From: PALSA-693 sp963729695
GTDB lineage: Bacteria; Actinomycetota; Acidimicrobiia; Acidimicrobiales; Palsa-688
DNA: 64,000 nt
Direction: 5' to 3'
Assembly: GCA_963729695.1 (NCBI GenBank)
Contig: CAVSOT010000007.1
Coordinates: 1,606,167-1,670,166, forward strand
In this document: piece by piece, positions 1 through 9,243 of the stretch
How positions within the stretch are numbered: position 1 is the first letter of the stretch
How the letters are laid out: the number at the start of each line of letters is the position of its first letter
The notes under the pieces: generated by a model
Told to the model about the DNA's origin: nothing
Seen by the model: the letters and a program-made list of their open reading frames with translations, nothing else
The model's database searches: none
Position numbers and translations under genes: made by a program

Positions 1-1158
1 CTGGCCTGGGTCTGGAAGACGGTGGTCGACCGCCACGTGGGCAAGATCAGCCTGTTCAAGGTGGTCTCGGGGCGCATCAAGCCCGACGACACGCTGGTCA
101 ACGCCCGCACCCACTCCGACGAGCGGATCCACGCCCCGTTCACCTTGCGCGGCAAAGAGCAGGTGCCGGTCTCCGAGCTTCAGGTCGGCGATCTCGGTGC
201 CATCTCCAAGTTGGCGGACGTCGTTACCGGGGACACGCTGGCGCCGAAGGGCACTCCCGTGCAGGTCCCCCCGCTGCCACCGGTGGAACCGGCCCTGCGG
301 ATCGGCATCCGCCCTCGGTCCAAGGGCGACGAGGACAAGCTCATGACCGCTCTGCACCGGCTGCAGGAGGAGGACCCCGCCCTCTCGGTCGAGCGCAACG
401 ACGAGACCCATCAGACCCTTCTCGGCGGCATGGGCGAAACCCACCTGGCCATCGTGACCGAACGGCTGTCCCGCAAGTTCGGCGTCGAGGTGGAGAGCGA
501 GGCAGTGGTCGTTCCCTATCGCGAGACCATCACCAACGAGGCGGAGGCCGAGGGTAAGTACAAGAAGCAGACGGGCGGCCACGGGCAGTTCGGGGTGGCG
601 TTCGTGCGGATCGAGCCCCTCGATCGCGGGACCGGATTCGAGTTCGTCGATCAGATCGTCGGCGGCGCGATCCCTCGCCAGTTCATCCCTGCCGTGCAGA
701 AGGGCGTCGAGGAGGCGATGTCCAACGGGGGCACCTACGGCTGGCCTGTCGTCGACGTCAAGGTGATCTGTTTCGACGGGAAATACCACTCCGTGGACTC
801 ATCGGAGATGAGCTTCAAGATGGCGGGGGCCCTCGGTTTCCGGGAGGCCATGGAGAAAGCCGGGCCGATCCTCCTGGAGCCGGTCTCGAAGTTGGAGGTC
901 ACCGTGCCGGCCGCCTATCAGGGCGATGTCATGGGCGATCTCAACTCCCGGCGGGGTCGGGTGCAGGGTACCGAAACCGGATCGGACGGTGAGTCGATCG
1001 TCACGGCCCTCGTCCCGACATCGGAGATCCTCCGCTACGCCACGGATCTGCGATCCATGACCGGCGGGCGGGGCAGCTTCGTGGCGGACCACGACCACTA
1101 CGACCCCCTGCCCCACAACCTCTGGGGCCACGTCAGCCGTGAGCACAATGGGAGCTGA
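1..1158 (+). CDS. Elongation factor G-like protein (EF-G2 type), 3' part
   Basis: Reading frame open from base 1, so the N-terminal GTPase domain lies outside the window. The visible 385 residues cover the end of domain II, domain III, domain IV with GGHGQFGVAFV and the SSEMSFKMAG stretch, and domain V ending NLWGHVSREHNGS. EF-G moves tRNA and mRNA through the ribosome with GTP. The sequence looks closer to the second, FusA2-like actinobacterial EF-G paralogue than to canonical FusA, because it sits alone without rpsL/rpsG/tuf neighbours and has the KKQTGGHGQFG form. Its exact role (translocation, recycling or stress) cannot be read from this part. A small membrane-protein gene starts four bases after the stop. 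Confidence 0.85.
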   Translation: MAWVWKTVVDRHVGKISLFKVVSGRIKPDDTLVNARTHSDERIHAPFTLRGKEQVPVSELQVGDLGAISKLADVVTGDTLAPKGTPVQVPPLPPVEPALRIGIRPRSKGDEDKLMTALHRLQEEDPALSVERNDETHQTLLGGMGETHLAIVTERLSRKFGVEVESEAVVVPYRETITNEAEAEGKYKKQTGGHGQFGVAFVRIEPLDRGTGFEFVDQIVGGAIPRQFIPAVQKGVEEAMSNGGTYGWPVVDVKVICFDGKYHSVDSSEMSFKMAGALGFREAMEKAGPILLEPVSKLEVTVPAAYQGDVMGDLNSRRGRVQGTETGSDGESIVTALVPTSEILRYATDLRSMTGGRGSFVADHDHYDPLPHNLWGHVSREHNGS

Positions 1159-1161
1159 CCG

Positions 1162-1488
1162 GTGACCGCGCCGCTGATGGGCCAGATTGGCGACGGGGGC
1201 GCTGTCGCCTTCGACGAGGGGTTCGACGACGGACCGCTGAGCGACGAGGAGCTGACGGCCCTGGCCCTGGCCGCCGACCCCGACCAGCCGGTCGATGCGG
1301 ACGCGGTCCCCTGGGACTTGTACCCGCAGCCATCGGTCGGCGCCTTGCCGCGGTGCTACCTGCCGCTGGTGATGGCCGGAGCGTCGAAGGGCTGGCGCAC
1401 GCCGGTTGTGATGGCGATCATCGCCGCGCTCGTCGTGGTCGACCTGTTCGGCCTGTGCATCACCTTCGGCCAGCTGGTGGCCGCCTAA
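1162..1488 (+). CDS. Small single-pass membrane protein, unknown function
   Basis: 108 residues from a GTG start three bases after the EF-G-like stop, so probably co-transcribed with it. The first half is acidic (DEGFDDGPLSDEEL, AADPDQPVDADAVPWDLYP). The C-terminus holds one strong hydrophobic segment (about residues 78-104, VVMAIIAALVVVDLFGLCI) and ends right after it. This predicts a cytoplasmic acidic tail anchored by one C-terminal helix. I recognise no family. The spacing behind EF-G and the composition similar to neighbours support a real gene. Confidence 0.6.
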   Translation: MTAPLMGQIGDGGAVAFDEGFDDGPLSDEELTALALAADPDQPVDADAVPWDLYPQPSVGALPRCYLPLVMAGASKGWRTPVVMAIIAALVVVDLFGLCITFGQLVAA

Positions 1489-1520
1489 CGGTCGTCTGGC
1501 ATCCGGACGGTGGGCCGCCC

Positions 1521-2054
1521 TCAGCTCGAGCGGGATCCGTCGTCCGGTGATGGCGGCCAGGCGGCCCGGATCTTCTCGGCGCTGACCGAGAGCGCCTCGG
1601 GCAGCACCCGGGCGTTGGCGATCGAGGTCATGAAGTTGGTATCGCCGTGCCAGCGGGGTACCACGTGCACGTGGAAGTGCTCCGGGACGCCCGCCCCCGC
1701 TGAGCGGCCCAGGTTGGCTCCCACATTCAACCCATCGGGGTCATAGGCGTGCTTGAGGGCCCGGACGCCGTCGCGTACGCCTGACCAGACGGCCGATTCC
1801 TCGGCCGGTCCGAGCGCTTCGATCTCCCCGGCATGGCGCACCGGCATCACCAAAAGGTGGCCGGTGGCGTAGGGGAAGGCGTTGAGGATGGCTATGGCGT
1901 CACCGCCGGGATGGCGCCACACGATGTACGTCTCCTCGTCGGGAAGGCCGCTGGCGAGAATGGAACAGAAGACGCACCCACTCTCGGTCGATCGGGTGAC
2001 CCGTTCGATGTACTCGCTGCGCCATCCCGCCCACAGCTGTTCCAGCGAGCTCAC
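1521..2054 (-). CDS. HIT-family nucleotide hydrolase/phosphorylase
   Basis: 177 residues from a GTG start whose last bases overlap the thrS stop (GTGA). Histidine-triad fold: FCSILASG near residue 27, and the catalytic HFHVHVVPRW motif near residue 125. The length and the extended N-terminus match actinobacterial HIT proteins related to Ap4A phosphorylase, which are commonly encoded directly downstream of thrS. Likely acts on dinucleoside polyphosphates or other nucleotidyl substrates in the cytoplasm; the exact substrate is inference. The upstream in-frame extension is only out-of-frame thrS sequence and was not used. Confidence 0.85.
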   Translation of the reverse strand: MSSLEQLWAGWRSEYIERVTRSTESGCVFCSILASGLPDEETYIVWRHPGGDAIAILNAFPYATGHLLVMPVRHAGEIEALGPAEESAVWSGVRDGVRALKHAYDPDGLNVGANLGRSAGAGVPEHFHVHVVPRWHGDTNFMTSIANARVLPEALSVSAEKIRAAWPPSPDDGSRSS

Positions 2055-4020
2055 CCGGCGGCGAGCGGCGAGGCGTGCGTGTCGATCTCGGTCCGCAGGG
2101 CCGCGGCGAACTGATCGACGGGCACGCCGCGCTCCGGCCGGTCGTGGCCCCGGGTGTTGACCCCGACGGTCCTGGCGGTCACATCGTCGTCGCCGACGAC
2201 CAGGATGTAGGGCAGCTTCTCCAGCTTTCCCTTGCGAACCCGGGCCCCCAGCGGCTCGTCCGCGTCCGCCACGTCGACTCTGACACCGGCGGCCCGCAGC
2301 GTGTCGGCCACCTGGGCGGCGTACTGCTCGTGGTCGGCGCGCACCGGCAGGACCCGGACCTGCATGGGCGACAGCCAGGTCGGGAAGGCGCCGGCGTAGT
2401 GCTCGACGAGGATGCCGAAGAAGCGCTCGATCGAACCGAACAGGGCCCGATGGATCATGTGCGGACGGTGCCGGTTGTTGTCGGCGCCGACGTACTCGAG
2501 GCCGAACAACTGCGGGTTCTGGAAGTCGACTTGCAGAGTCGACACCTGCCAGCGCCGGCCGATGGCGTCGCGAACGTGTACATCGATCTTCGGCGCATAG
2601 AACGATCCCTCCCCCTCTGCTACCACGAACGGGATCGCAGCCGCGTCCAGGGCCTGGCGCAGGGCAGTGGTGGCGATGTCCCACTGCTCCGGCTCGCCGA
2701 CGAATTTGTCCGGACGGGTCGCCAGCTCGGCCTCGAACTCCTCCAGTCCGAACGCGCGCAGGATCCGCAGCACGAAGGCCAGCAGCCGGGCCAGCTCGGG
2801 CGCCAGTTGCTCGGGGGTGCAGAAGATGTGCGAATCGTCCTGGGTGATGCCGCGGACCCGCAACAGCCCGTTGAGGACGCCCGATCGTTCGAAGCGGTAC
2901 ACCGTTCCGAACTCGAACAGGCGGACCGGGAGCTCCCGGTAGGAGCGCTGCCGCGACCGGTAGATCAAGATGTGCATCGGGCAGTTCATCGGCTTGAGGT
3001 AGTACGCAGCTCCCTCCATTTCCATAGGAGGGAACATCCCCTCGGAGTACCACTGCAGGTGCTTGGACGTCTGGAAGAGCGTCGACTTGGCCACATGAGG
3101 CGTCCACACGAAGTCGTAGCCCGCCCGTTCGTGCTCGGCGCGGAGTAGTCCTCCATGAGCTTGCGGATCAGTCCGCCTTTGGGGTGGAAGACGGGCAGAC
3201 CGCTGCCGATCTCCGGTGGGAAGTGGAACAGGTCGAGCTCTGCGCCGAGCCGCCTGTGGTCCCGGCGTTCGGCTTCTTCGAGGCGGTGCAGGTGCTCCTC
3301 GAGCGCAGCTTTCGACTCCCATGCGGTGCCGTAGATGCGCTGCAGCTGAGGGCGGTGCTCGTCGCCTCGCCAGTAGGCCGCCGCCACCTTCATCAACTTG
3401 AATGCTCCGAGGCGGCCGGTGGAGGGAACGTGGGGGCCCCGACACAGGTCGACGAACGCATCGTTGTTGCGATAGACGCTCACTCCCCCGCCGCCGACGC
3501 CCTCGGCTGCATCGCCGGCGTCCACCCGCCGGATGATCTCCACCTTGAACGGTTGCTTGGCGAACAGGGCCAGACCTTCCGCGGTGGTGTGGTCCTCGCG
3601 GACGAACGGCTGGTTCTCGGCGACGATCTCGCGCATCCGTTTCTCGATGCGGGCCAGGTCGTCCTCGCTGAAGTGTTGCCCCCCGGGCAGCTCGAAGTCG
3701 TAGTAGAAGCCGTCTTCGATCGGAGGGCCGATGGCGTAGAGGGCACCGGGCCACAGGTCGGTGACGGCTTGCGCCAGCACATGGGCCGTCGAGTGGCGCA
3801 GGATGTGCCGCCCGGCGTCGGTCGAGGCGGTGATCAGCTCGACCTGAGATCCATCCGGGAGGGGGGTCGTGAGGTCACGTGGCGTGCCGTCGATGTCGAC
3901 AGCAATGGCTGCTTTGGCGAGGCTGCGTCCGATGGACGCGGCCAGGTCGGCCCCGTTCGAGCCGGGCGCCAGCTCGAACGGGGTGCCATCCGGGAGGTGA
4001 ACCGTGATCTGTGTGGCCAT
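2051..4020 (-). CDS. thrS: Threonyl-tRNA synthetase, broken by a frameshift near 3143
   Basis: Class II aminoacyl-tRNA synthetase that charges tRNA-Thr. Starts ATG at 4020 (MATQITVHLPDGTPFEL). Order: TGS domain, editing (SAD) domain with HSTAHVLAQAV, catalytic core with MNCPMHILIYRSRQRSYRELPVR, then the anticodon-binding domain. The frame breaks after RKLMEDYS: the next residues should be RAEHERAGYDFV, found in another frame. Adding one C to the CC run of TACTCCGCGCC (coding strand) restores it, so one base is missing near 3143. About 655 residues when repaired, normal for the family. As the only thrS seen and an essential gene, the lesion is most likely a sequencing error. Stop overlaps the HIT start. 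Confidence 0.9.
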
Positions 4021-4114
4021 CGCTGCAAGAGACTACGGGAGAGCGGCGCCGACCCAGTCGCTGTTGTGTGTTCGTTCGACCTCCACCCGGCTGGCCGCAG
4101 GCGGCTGCCCCCGA

Positions 4115-5224
4115 TCAGGCCACGCCGAGCAAGGCGACCGCCTCCGACACGCCCCGTCCCTCACTCGCGGCCCGGTCGATGGCAGCCAGGGCGGCCGGCG
4201 TGTCGAGATCATCGTCCAGCGCCCGGCCCACCTCGTCGAGGGCGCCATCGCCTCTCCCGGCGGCTCGCCAGGCGGACAGTCGGGCGAGCGCCTCGGGCAT
4301 CAGCCGGTCGTGCCAGTCCCAGTCCGAGCGGTAGTGGTGGGCGAGCACGGCCAGGCGGATGGCGCCGCCCTCCCACTCCTTGAGCAGGTCGTGCACGAAC
4401 ACCAGGTTTCCTAGGGACTTCGACATCTTGACGCCGTCCAGGCGGACCATGCCCGCATGCATCCAGTGCCGGACGAAGGTGGCGCCGGTCGTGGCCTCGG
4501 ACTGCGCCGCCTCGCATTCGTGGTGCGGGAAGATCAGGTCGGAGCCGCCGCCGTGCAGGTCGATGGTCTCGCCGAGCTCCCGCAGGGCCAGTGCGGAGCA
4601 TTCGATGTGCCAGCCCGGACGGCCGGGACCCCAGAGCGATTCCCAGCTCGGCTCGTCGGGGGCAGACGGCTGCCACAGCACGAAGTCGAGGGGATCTCGC
4701 TTGTAGGGATCTTGCGGGTTACCCCCTCGCTCTCGGGCCAGCTCGAGCATGGTCGCCCGGTCCAGGTGGCTGAGCTGGCCGAACCGGGCGAACGACGACA
4801 CGTCGAAGTACACCCCGCCGCCGGCCTGATAGGCGTGCCCCGAGTCGAGCACCATGCCGATGAACCCGAGGATGTCCGGGATGGCCGAGGTGGCCCGCGG
4901 CTCCGAAAAGGCCGGGAGAAGACCGAGCGCGGCCATGTCGGCATCGAAGCGGGCCACCTCCTCCGCCGCCAGATCCAGATAGTGCACGCCGAGCTGGCGC
5001 GCTTTCCTGAGGATGTCATCGTCGACGTCGGTCACGTTCCGGACGCACTGGGTGTCGTGGCCGAGGTCACGCAGACGCCGTTGCAGCACGTCGTAGCTGA
5101 GGTAGGTCGCGGCGTGGCCGAGATGGGCCGAATCGTACGGCGTGATCCCGCACGTGTACATCTTCACCAGTGGCCCTGGCGCAAAGTCGGTGACGGTCCG
5201 GGTCGCAGTGTTGTAGAGGCGCAC
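4115..5224 (-). CDS. mshC: Mycothiol ligase MshC (CysS-like)
   Basis: 369 residues, class I synthetase fold. MYTCGITPYDSAHLGHA at the N-terminus carries the zinc-ligand Cys and the HIGH-like element; CGITPYD is the form typical of MshC, while CysS usually has CGPTVYD. Also WHIECSALA and the KMSKSLGN signature. MshC joins cysteine to glucosaminyl-inositol, a step in mycothiol synthesis, through a cysteinyl-adenylate. The protein lacks the long C-terminal anticodon-binding part of CysS, again fitting MshC, though it is somewhat shorter than mycobacterial MshC (about 410). Alternative: a short CysS. It lies six bases after npdG and about 95 bases before thrS on the same strand. Confidence 0.75.
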   Translation of the reverse strand: MRLYNTATRTVTDFAPGPLVKMYTCGITPYDSAHLGHAATYLSYDVLQRRLRDLGHDTQCVRNVTDVDDDILRKARQLGVHYLDLAAEEVARFDADMAALGLLPAFSEPRATSAIPDILGFIGMVLDSGHAYQAGGGVYFDVSSFARFGQLSHLDRATMLELARERGGNPQDPYKRDPLDFVLWQPSAPDEPSWESLWGPGRPGWHIECSALALRELGETIDLHGGGSDLIFPHHECEAAQSEATTGATFVRHWMHAGMVRLDGVKMSKSLGNLVFVHDLLKEWEGGAIRLAVLAHHYRSDWDWHDRLMPEALARLSAWRAAGRGDGALDEVGRALDDDLDTPAALAAIDRAASEGRGVSEAVALLGVA

Positions 5225-5230
5225 CGAGGG

Positions 5231-5899
5231 TCAGTCTCCTCCCCGATCAGGCAGTCCCGTCACCCGAATCGCGGCATGGGTCTTGTAGCGCCTGTTGATC
5301 TCCAGCAGGGCGGGCGTCAGGGCCTCTATGGCCAGGGCGCTGGAGAGGCTGCCGCAGTCCACGCCGCGCAGACCGGGGAGGCGGTCTATCAGGGCCACGA
5401 CCTCCTCGGTCGCCATCGGGTCGTCCGAGCAGACCATCACATCGGCGTCGAGGGGATGGTCCAAGTCGCCCCAGGCCCGGGCCGGCAAGTGGTGGAAGGC
5501 GCCGACCACCCGAGCGCGTGGAAGGGCCCGGGCCACCGCCGCGGTAACCGAACCAGTCGGTGGCACCAGCGGCACCATCTCCGTGCCCCAACGGGTCAGC
5601 GCGTTGGCCATGGAGATCACGATCTTCCCGTCGAGGCGCGCCGCACTGGCCGCCACGGTGGCGAGCACGCCCTCCCACGGGGTGGCGACGACGACCAGTT
5701 CCGCGGCGGCCGCTTCGTCGTTGACGCCCGGCAGCAGGCGCAGGTCGCGTCCGGGCCATTTGTCGAGAAGGCCCGCGACGGCGTCGGTGGCCCGCTCTTC
5801 AGAGCGCGACCCGACGATCACGTCTATTCCGATTCCGGCCAGCTGCACTGCGACGGCCTGGCCGGCTGGACCGGTGCATCCCATAACTCCAATTTGCAC
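5231..5899 (-). CDS. npdG: F420-dependent NADP reductase-like protein
   Basis: 222 residues from GTG at 5899. N-terminal Rossmann motif IGVMGCTGPAGQAVAVQL followed by VGSRSEERA, then VVVATPWEG and GKIVISMANAL, the pattern of NPDG/Fno enzymes that pass hydride between reduced F420 and NADP. FHHLPA near the middle and the C-terminal helical part (IEALTPALLEINRRYKTHAAIRVTGL) match the family. The length equals typical NpdG (about 210-230). The longer in-frame extension upstream is Arg/Pro-rich and unconserved, so the GTG at the Rossmann strand was chosen. First gene of a minus-strand run with mshC and thrS; its presence implies F420 metabolism. Confidence 0.85.
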   Translation of the reverse strand: MQIGVMGCTGPAGQAVAVQLAGIGIDVIVGSRSEERATDAVAGLLDKWPGRDLRLLPGVNDEAAAAELVVVATPWEGVLATVAASAARLDGKIVISMANALTRWGTEMVPLVPPTGSVTAAVARALPRARVVGAFHHLPARAWGDLDHPLDADVMVCSDDPMATEEVVALIDRLPGLRGVDCGSLSSALAIEALTPALLEINRRYKTHAAIRVTGLPDRGGD

Positions 5900-6015
5900 G
5901 CTCCGCAGACTTGCACGCGGGGGCACCCGGGGTCGACCCGGCCCCCCGGACCGCCGTGACCGTGGGCCGGCAATGAGGGACGGGACGGCCGGTCGGGCGC
6001 TGATACGTTCGGGGC

Positions 6016-6504
6016 GTGGGCATCCCGGATCGGTGGCGCCGTCTGGTGCGGCGGCCTCGGGCCGCTCGCCCGGCCCGGACAACCGGACCGCCCCCGCGCC
6101 CGACTCGAGTGGGCGCGCCCGCAATCAGCATCCGCGGCAGCACGCCTGACGGCGCCGACGCCGAGATCGTCCTGGACGACCGCAGTTCGGTCGTGCTGTT
6201 CTTCTTGACCAGCAGCTGTTACGGGTGCCGCCCGCTCTGGGCCGGCTTCGCTTCCCGGTGGGACCCTTCTGCTCATGGCCGCGTCGTGCTGGTGACGCCG
6301 AGCCCGTCGACGGAGAGTGCCCGGATGGTGGGCGAGCTGGCGCCTGGTGGCCTCGACGTTGTCATGTCGAGCGACGCCTGGCACGCCTACCAGGTGACCG
6401 CGGCGCCCTGGTTCGTGGCGGTTGGCGGTGGCGTGGTGGTCGAGGATCGACCGGCGCCGACGACGTGGGACTCGGTCACCGAGCTCGTCGCCCAGGCCGG
6501 CTGA
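6016..6504 (+). CDS. Thioredoxin-fold (TlpA/redoxin-like) protein
   Basis: 162 residues, GTG start, divergent from npdG. An Arg/Pro-rich N-terminus without a clear signal peptide precedes a redoxin core: SSVVLFFLTSSCYGCRPLW with a CYGC active-site pair (about residues 69-72), and VTAAPWFVAVGGGVVVEDRP, where AAPW is the cis-Pro loop of thioredoxin folds. Likely a thiol:disulfide oxidoreductase or a MauD/TlpA-like helper; partner unknown. Lack of a signal peptide suggests a cytoplasmic location or an N-terminal anchor that I cannot see. Convergent with adk. Confidence 0.65.
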   Translation: MGIPDRWRRLVRRPRAARPARTTGPPPRPTRVGAPAISIRGSTPDGADAEIVLDDRSSVVLFFLTSSCYGCRPLWAGFASRWDPSAHGRVVLVTPSPSTESARMVGELAPGGLDVVMSSDAWHAYQVTAAPWFVAVGGGVVVEDRPAPTTWDSVTELVAQAG

Positions 6505-6576
6505 CGACGTTCGCTCGTCGCGCCGGGCGGGGAACGTCGGTCCGCGCTGGCCGTCGCGTCAGTGGCGGCCGCCATG

Positions 6577-7161
6577 TCAGCGCTGGCCGTCGCGCCGCTG
6601 GTCGACGGCCGCCACGATGTCGGCGAACACCCGCTCCACCGGCTGCTCGCCGTCGATGTCGACGACGAGGTGCCTCCCGGCGTAGAATTCGAGCAAGGGC
6701 GCCGTCTCGGCGTCGTAGACCTCCAGCCGGTGGATGATGATCGGCAGGTTGTCGTCGTCGCGGTCCTCGGTCCGCGCCCGGGCCTGCAGGCGCCGGAGGA
6801 GCTCGTCTCTGCCGACTCGGAGATGGACGACCGCCTGCAATTCGATACCCTCGATGCGCTTCGCCACCGTGTACGCCTCTTCGGCCTGGACCAGGGTCCG
6901 GGGGAAGCCGTCGAGGACGTACCCCCCGTGCTGGGCCGCTTCGAGGAGGGGACCGGTGAGCACGGCGAGAACGACCTCGTCGGGAACCAGATCCCCTCGC
7001 TCCAGGTAGGCGGCCACGGTGTGGCCGATTACCGTGCCGGCGGCCACCTCCTGGCGCAGCAGGTCACCGCTGGCCAGGTGGGCTATCTGGTAATGGGCGG
7101 CCAGCCGTTTGGCCTGTGTCCCCTTGCCCGAGCCCGGCGGGGCCACCATCAGCAGGCGCAT
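6577..7161 (-). CDS. adk: Adenylate kinase
   Basis: 194 residues. P-loop PPGSGKGTQAK at the N-terminus, ASGDLLRQEVAAGT, VLDGFPRTLVQAE and RLEVYDAETAPLLEFY are the standard adenylate-kinase blocks. It converts ATP + AMP to 2 ADP. The LID is short (RTEDRDDDN) and has no zinc cysteines, so this is the short form usual in actinobacteria. It is not next to secY/map as adk often is; instead it follows the cobalamin operon on the same strand, separated from it by a strong hairpin. Confidence 0.9.
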   Translation of the reverse strand: MRLLMVAPPGSGKGTQAKRLAAHYQIAHLASGDLLRQEVAAGTVIGHTVAAYLERGDLVPDEVVLAVLTGPLLEAAQHGGYVLDGFPRTLVQAEEAYTVAKRIEGIELQAVVHLRVGRDELLRRLQARARTEDRDDDNLPIIIHRLEVYDAETAPLLEFYAGRHLVVDIDGEQPVERVFADIVAAVDQRRDGQR

Positions 7162-7184
7162 TCCGGTAAACCTACCGCCCGGTT

Positions 7185-7222
7185 CCCGTCCGGCTTCCAG
7201 ACCTGTGGTCGGGCCGGACGGG
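7185..7222 (-). terminator. Hairpin after the cobalamin operon
   Basis: CCCGTCCGGC (7185-7194) pairs perfectly with GCCGGACGGG (7213-7222), and the loop holds an extra GACC/GGTC stem. It starts five bases beyond the chlID stop and before adk. There is no T-run, so strength as an intrinsic terminator is uncertain; high-GC actinobacteria often use such hairpins. Confidence 0.6.
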
Positions 7223-7227
7223 GCGGA

Positions 7228-9243
7228 TCACGCGGGCTGCGCCCCGCTCCGGACGACCCCCTCGATGCTCGGGCCGTCGAGCGACGCCAGCTCGACGTGT
7301 CGGGCGGCCATGCGGGCGGCCAGCATGCGGGCCAAGCCGAGGCGGGGCGCTCCTCGCCCGGCACCGACGCCCTCGGCGTCGATCACCACGGCGTCGACGC
7401 CGGCCCGGCGGGCCCGGTCCGCTGCCGCGGTCGCCGCCTCCAAGGGGTCGGTCCCGGCGGGGGCGGAGGTGGCCCGGCCGTCAGTGATGAGCACCAACAA
7501 CGGGCGGTGCGTGCCGGCTCGCGCCGGCGCCGTGGCCAGGTTTACGGCGGCAGTGATGCCTGCCGCAAGCGGTGTTCTCCCGCCAGTCGGTAGGTCCTCG
7601 AGGCGGGCCCGCGCCACCTCCACGCTACTCGTGGGGCGCAGCAGCACGTGCGCCTCGTCGCCGCCGAAGGCCACCAACGCGACCAGATCGCGGTGCTGGT
7701 AGGCGTCGGTGAGCAGCCCCAGTACGGCGCCCTTGGCCGCGGCCATCCGCTGTTCACTCCCCATCGAACCGGAGGCGTCGACGGCCACCACGATGAGGTT
7801 GGCGGTGCGCTGGACGCGGACCGCCTCCCGGACGTCGTCCGGATGCACCAGGGGTGCGGCCTCGCCCGGAGCCTCGGCCCCGTCCGGGTCGGCTGCACCT
7901 CGGCGGGCTGCGGCCCGGCGAACGGTAGCCCCGACCGCGACGGAGTCCACCGGACCTTCCGGGGCCCGATCCCCGATGAGCCGGCCGCGCCGGCCCTGGT
8001 CGGGTGTGCGCCGCCCCGGTGCCTGCCCGGTGGGCCGCTGAGGTCGGGTTCCGCTGGGTGGCATCGATGCCCACCGGGCCGGACCCGGTGCGACCGGTTG
8101 TTGGTCAGGGGCCTGGCGCCTCTCGTCATCGGGGTCTGAGGAACCGGCCGCCTCGGCTGACGGCGGAGCCACATCCACATCCGACGGCCCGACATCCAAC
8201 TCCGACGGGCCGACATCCGACTCCGACGGGCCGACATCCAACTCCGACCGGCCGACATCCAACTCCGGCGGGCCGACATCCAACTCCGGGGGGGCAGGGT
8301 CGTCGTGGGAAATTCCTTGGTCGGGGTCCGGATCCGACAGGTGGCGATCGAGCGCGTCGGTCAGGCGGGACTGGTCCAGTCCGGTCGGTTCGAGCGGGTC
8401 ACGCCGGGCCCGATGGGCCAGCGCCAGCGGCGCCACCCGGCGTACATCGGCTGGGCTCGCCTCGGCGCGTCCTTCCCAGCCGGCCAGCGCCGCCGCGGCC
8501 CGGCAGATGGACAGGTCGGCTCGCAACCCCTGGGCCTCGACCGAAATGCACAGCGCCGCGACCGCTGCAACCAGATCGCCCGGGAGGGCTGCGGGGACCG
8601 CCGCCAGGAGGCGTTCCCGCAGCGCGTCCTCTGCGCCGGCCAGCTCCGATATGACCCGGTCCGCATCGTCGTCGAAGGCCAGGCGGCGGCGGAGCGCCTC
8701 GGCTCGCTGGCCCGGGTCGCTCGGCCCCCGGACGTCCACGGCCAGGCCGAAGCGGTCCAACAGCTGCGGCCGCAGCTCTCCCTCCTCGGGGTTCATCGAC
8801 CCCACCAACAAGAACCGACTCGGATGGGTGTTGGAGATGCTTTCGCGCTCCACCCGGTTGACGCCGCTGGCGGCCACGTCGAGGAGCACGTCGACGAGGT
8901 GGTCGGGGAGGAGGTTGATCTCGTCCACATAGAGCACGCCCCCGTCGGCGGCAGCCAGAAGGCCAGGGTCGAAGCGCTGACCACCTCCGGTGAGCGCGAC
9001 CGTCAGGTTCAGCGTCCCGACCACCCGGTCCTCGGTAGCACCGATGGGAAGCTCCACGAACGGGGCCCGGCCGGGGAGAAGGGCGGCGAGCCCCCTGGCC
9101 AGCGTGGTTTTGGCGCTGCCCTTCTCGCCGCGCAGCAGCACACCGCCAACCCGCCGGTCAATGGCGTTGAGGATCAGGGCCAGCTTCGCCTCTTCCTGCC
9201 CGACGACCGCCGAGAACGGCAGCTGGGGGACGCGGTCGCTCAT
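7228..9243 (-). CDS. Fused magnesium/cobalt chelatase ChlI-ChlD type subunit
   Basis: 671 residues from ATG at 9243, overlapping the cobN stop (ATGA). N-terminal AAA+ part: LLRGEKGSAKTTLARGL (Walker A), GGVLYVDEINLL (Walker B), VGSMNPEEGELRPQLLDRFGL. A Pro/Asp-rich linker with six ELDVG-type heptads follows. The C-terminal VWA domain has the MIDAS motif VDASGSMGSEQ, TGGRTPLAAG and LITDGRAT. This I-D fusion supplies the ATPase and co-chaperone parts that CobS/CobT provide elsewhere, and with CobN would insert cobalt into hydrogenobyrinate diamide. The operon position behind cobN makes cobalt rather than magnesium the likely metal. Confidence 0.85.
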   Translation of the reverse strand: MSDRVPQLPFSAVVGQEEAKLALILNAIDRRVGGVLLRGEKGSAKTTLARGLAALLPGRAPFVELPIGATEDRVVGTLNLTVALTGGGQRFDPGLLAAADGGVLYVDEINLLPDHLVDVLLDVAASGVNRVERESISNTHPSRFLLVGSMNPEEGELRPQLLDRFGLAVDVRGPSDPGQRAEALRRRLAFDDDADRVISELAGAEDALRERLLAAVPAALPGDLVAAVAALCISVEAQGLRADLSICRAAAALAGWEGRAEASPADVRRVAPLALAHRARRDPLEPTGLDQSRLTDALDRHLSDPDPDQGISHDDPAPPELDVGPPELDVGRSELDVGPSESDVGPSELDVGPSDVDVAPPSAEAAGSSDPDDERRQAPDQQPVAPGPARWASMPPSGTRPQRPTGQAPGRRTPDQGRRGRLIGDRAPEGPVDSVAVGATVRRAAARRGAADPDGAEAPGEAAPLVHPDDVREAVRVQRTANLIVVAVDASGSMGSEQRMAAAKGAVLGLLTDAYQHRDLVALVAFGGDEAHVLLRPTSSVEVARARLEDLPTGGRTPLAAGITAAVNLATAPARAGTHRPLLVLITDGRATSAPAGTDPLEAATAAADRARRAGVDAVVIDAEGVGAGRGAPRLGLARMLAARMAARHVELASLDGPSIEGVVRSGAQPA
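8167..8292 (-). repeat. Six 21-bp coding repeats (ELDVG heptads) in the chlID linker
   Basis: Six in-frame 21-bp units read PPELDVG, PPELDVG, RSELDVG, PSESDVG, PSELDVG and PSDVDVA. They lie between the AAA+ and VWA domains, where length changes would be tolerated. Confidence 0.9.

Noticed and set aside
1521..3107. 528-residue protein containing the HIT domain
   Set aside because: The N-terminal 350 residues are an out-of-frame reading of thrS; only the part from 2054 is real.
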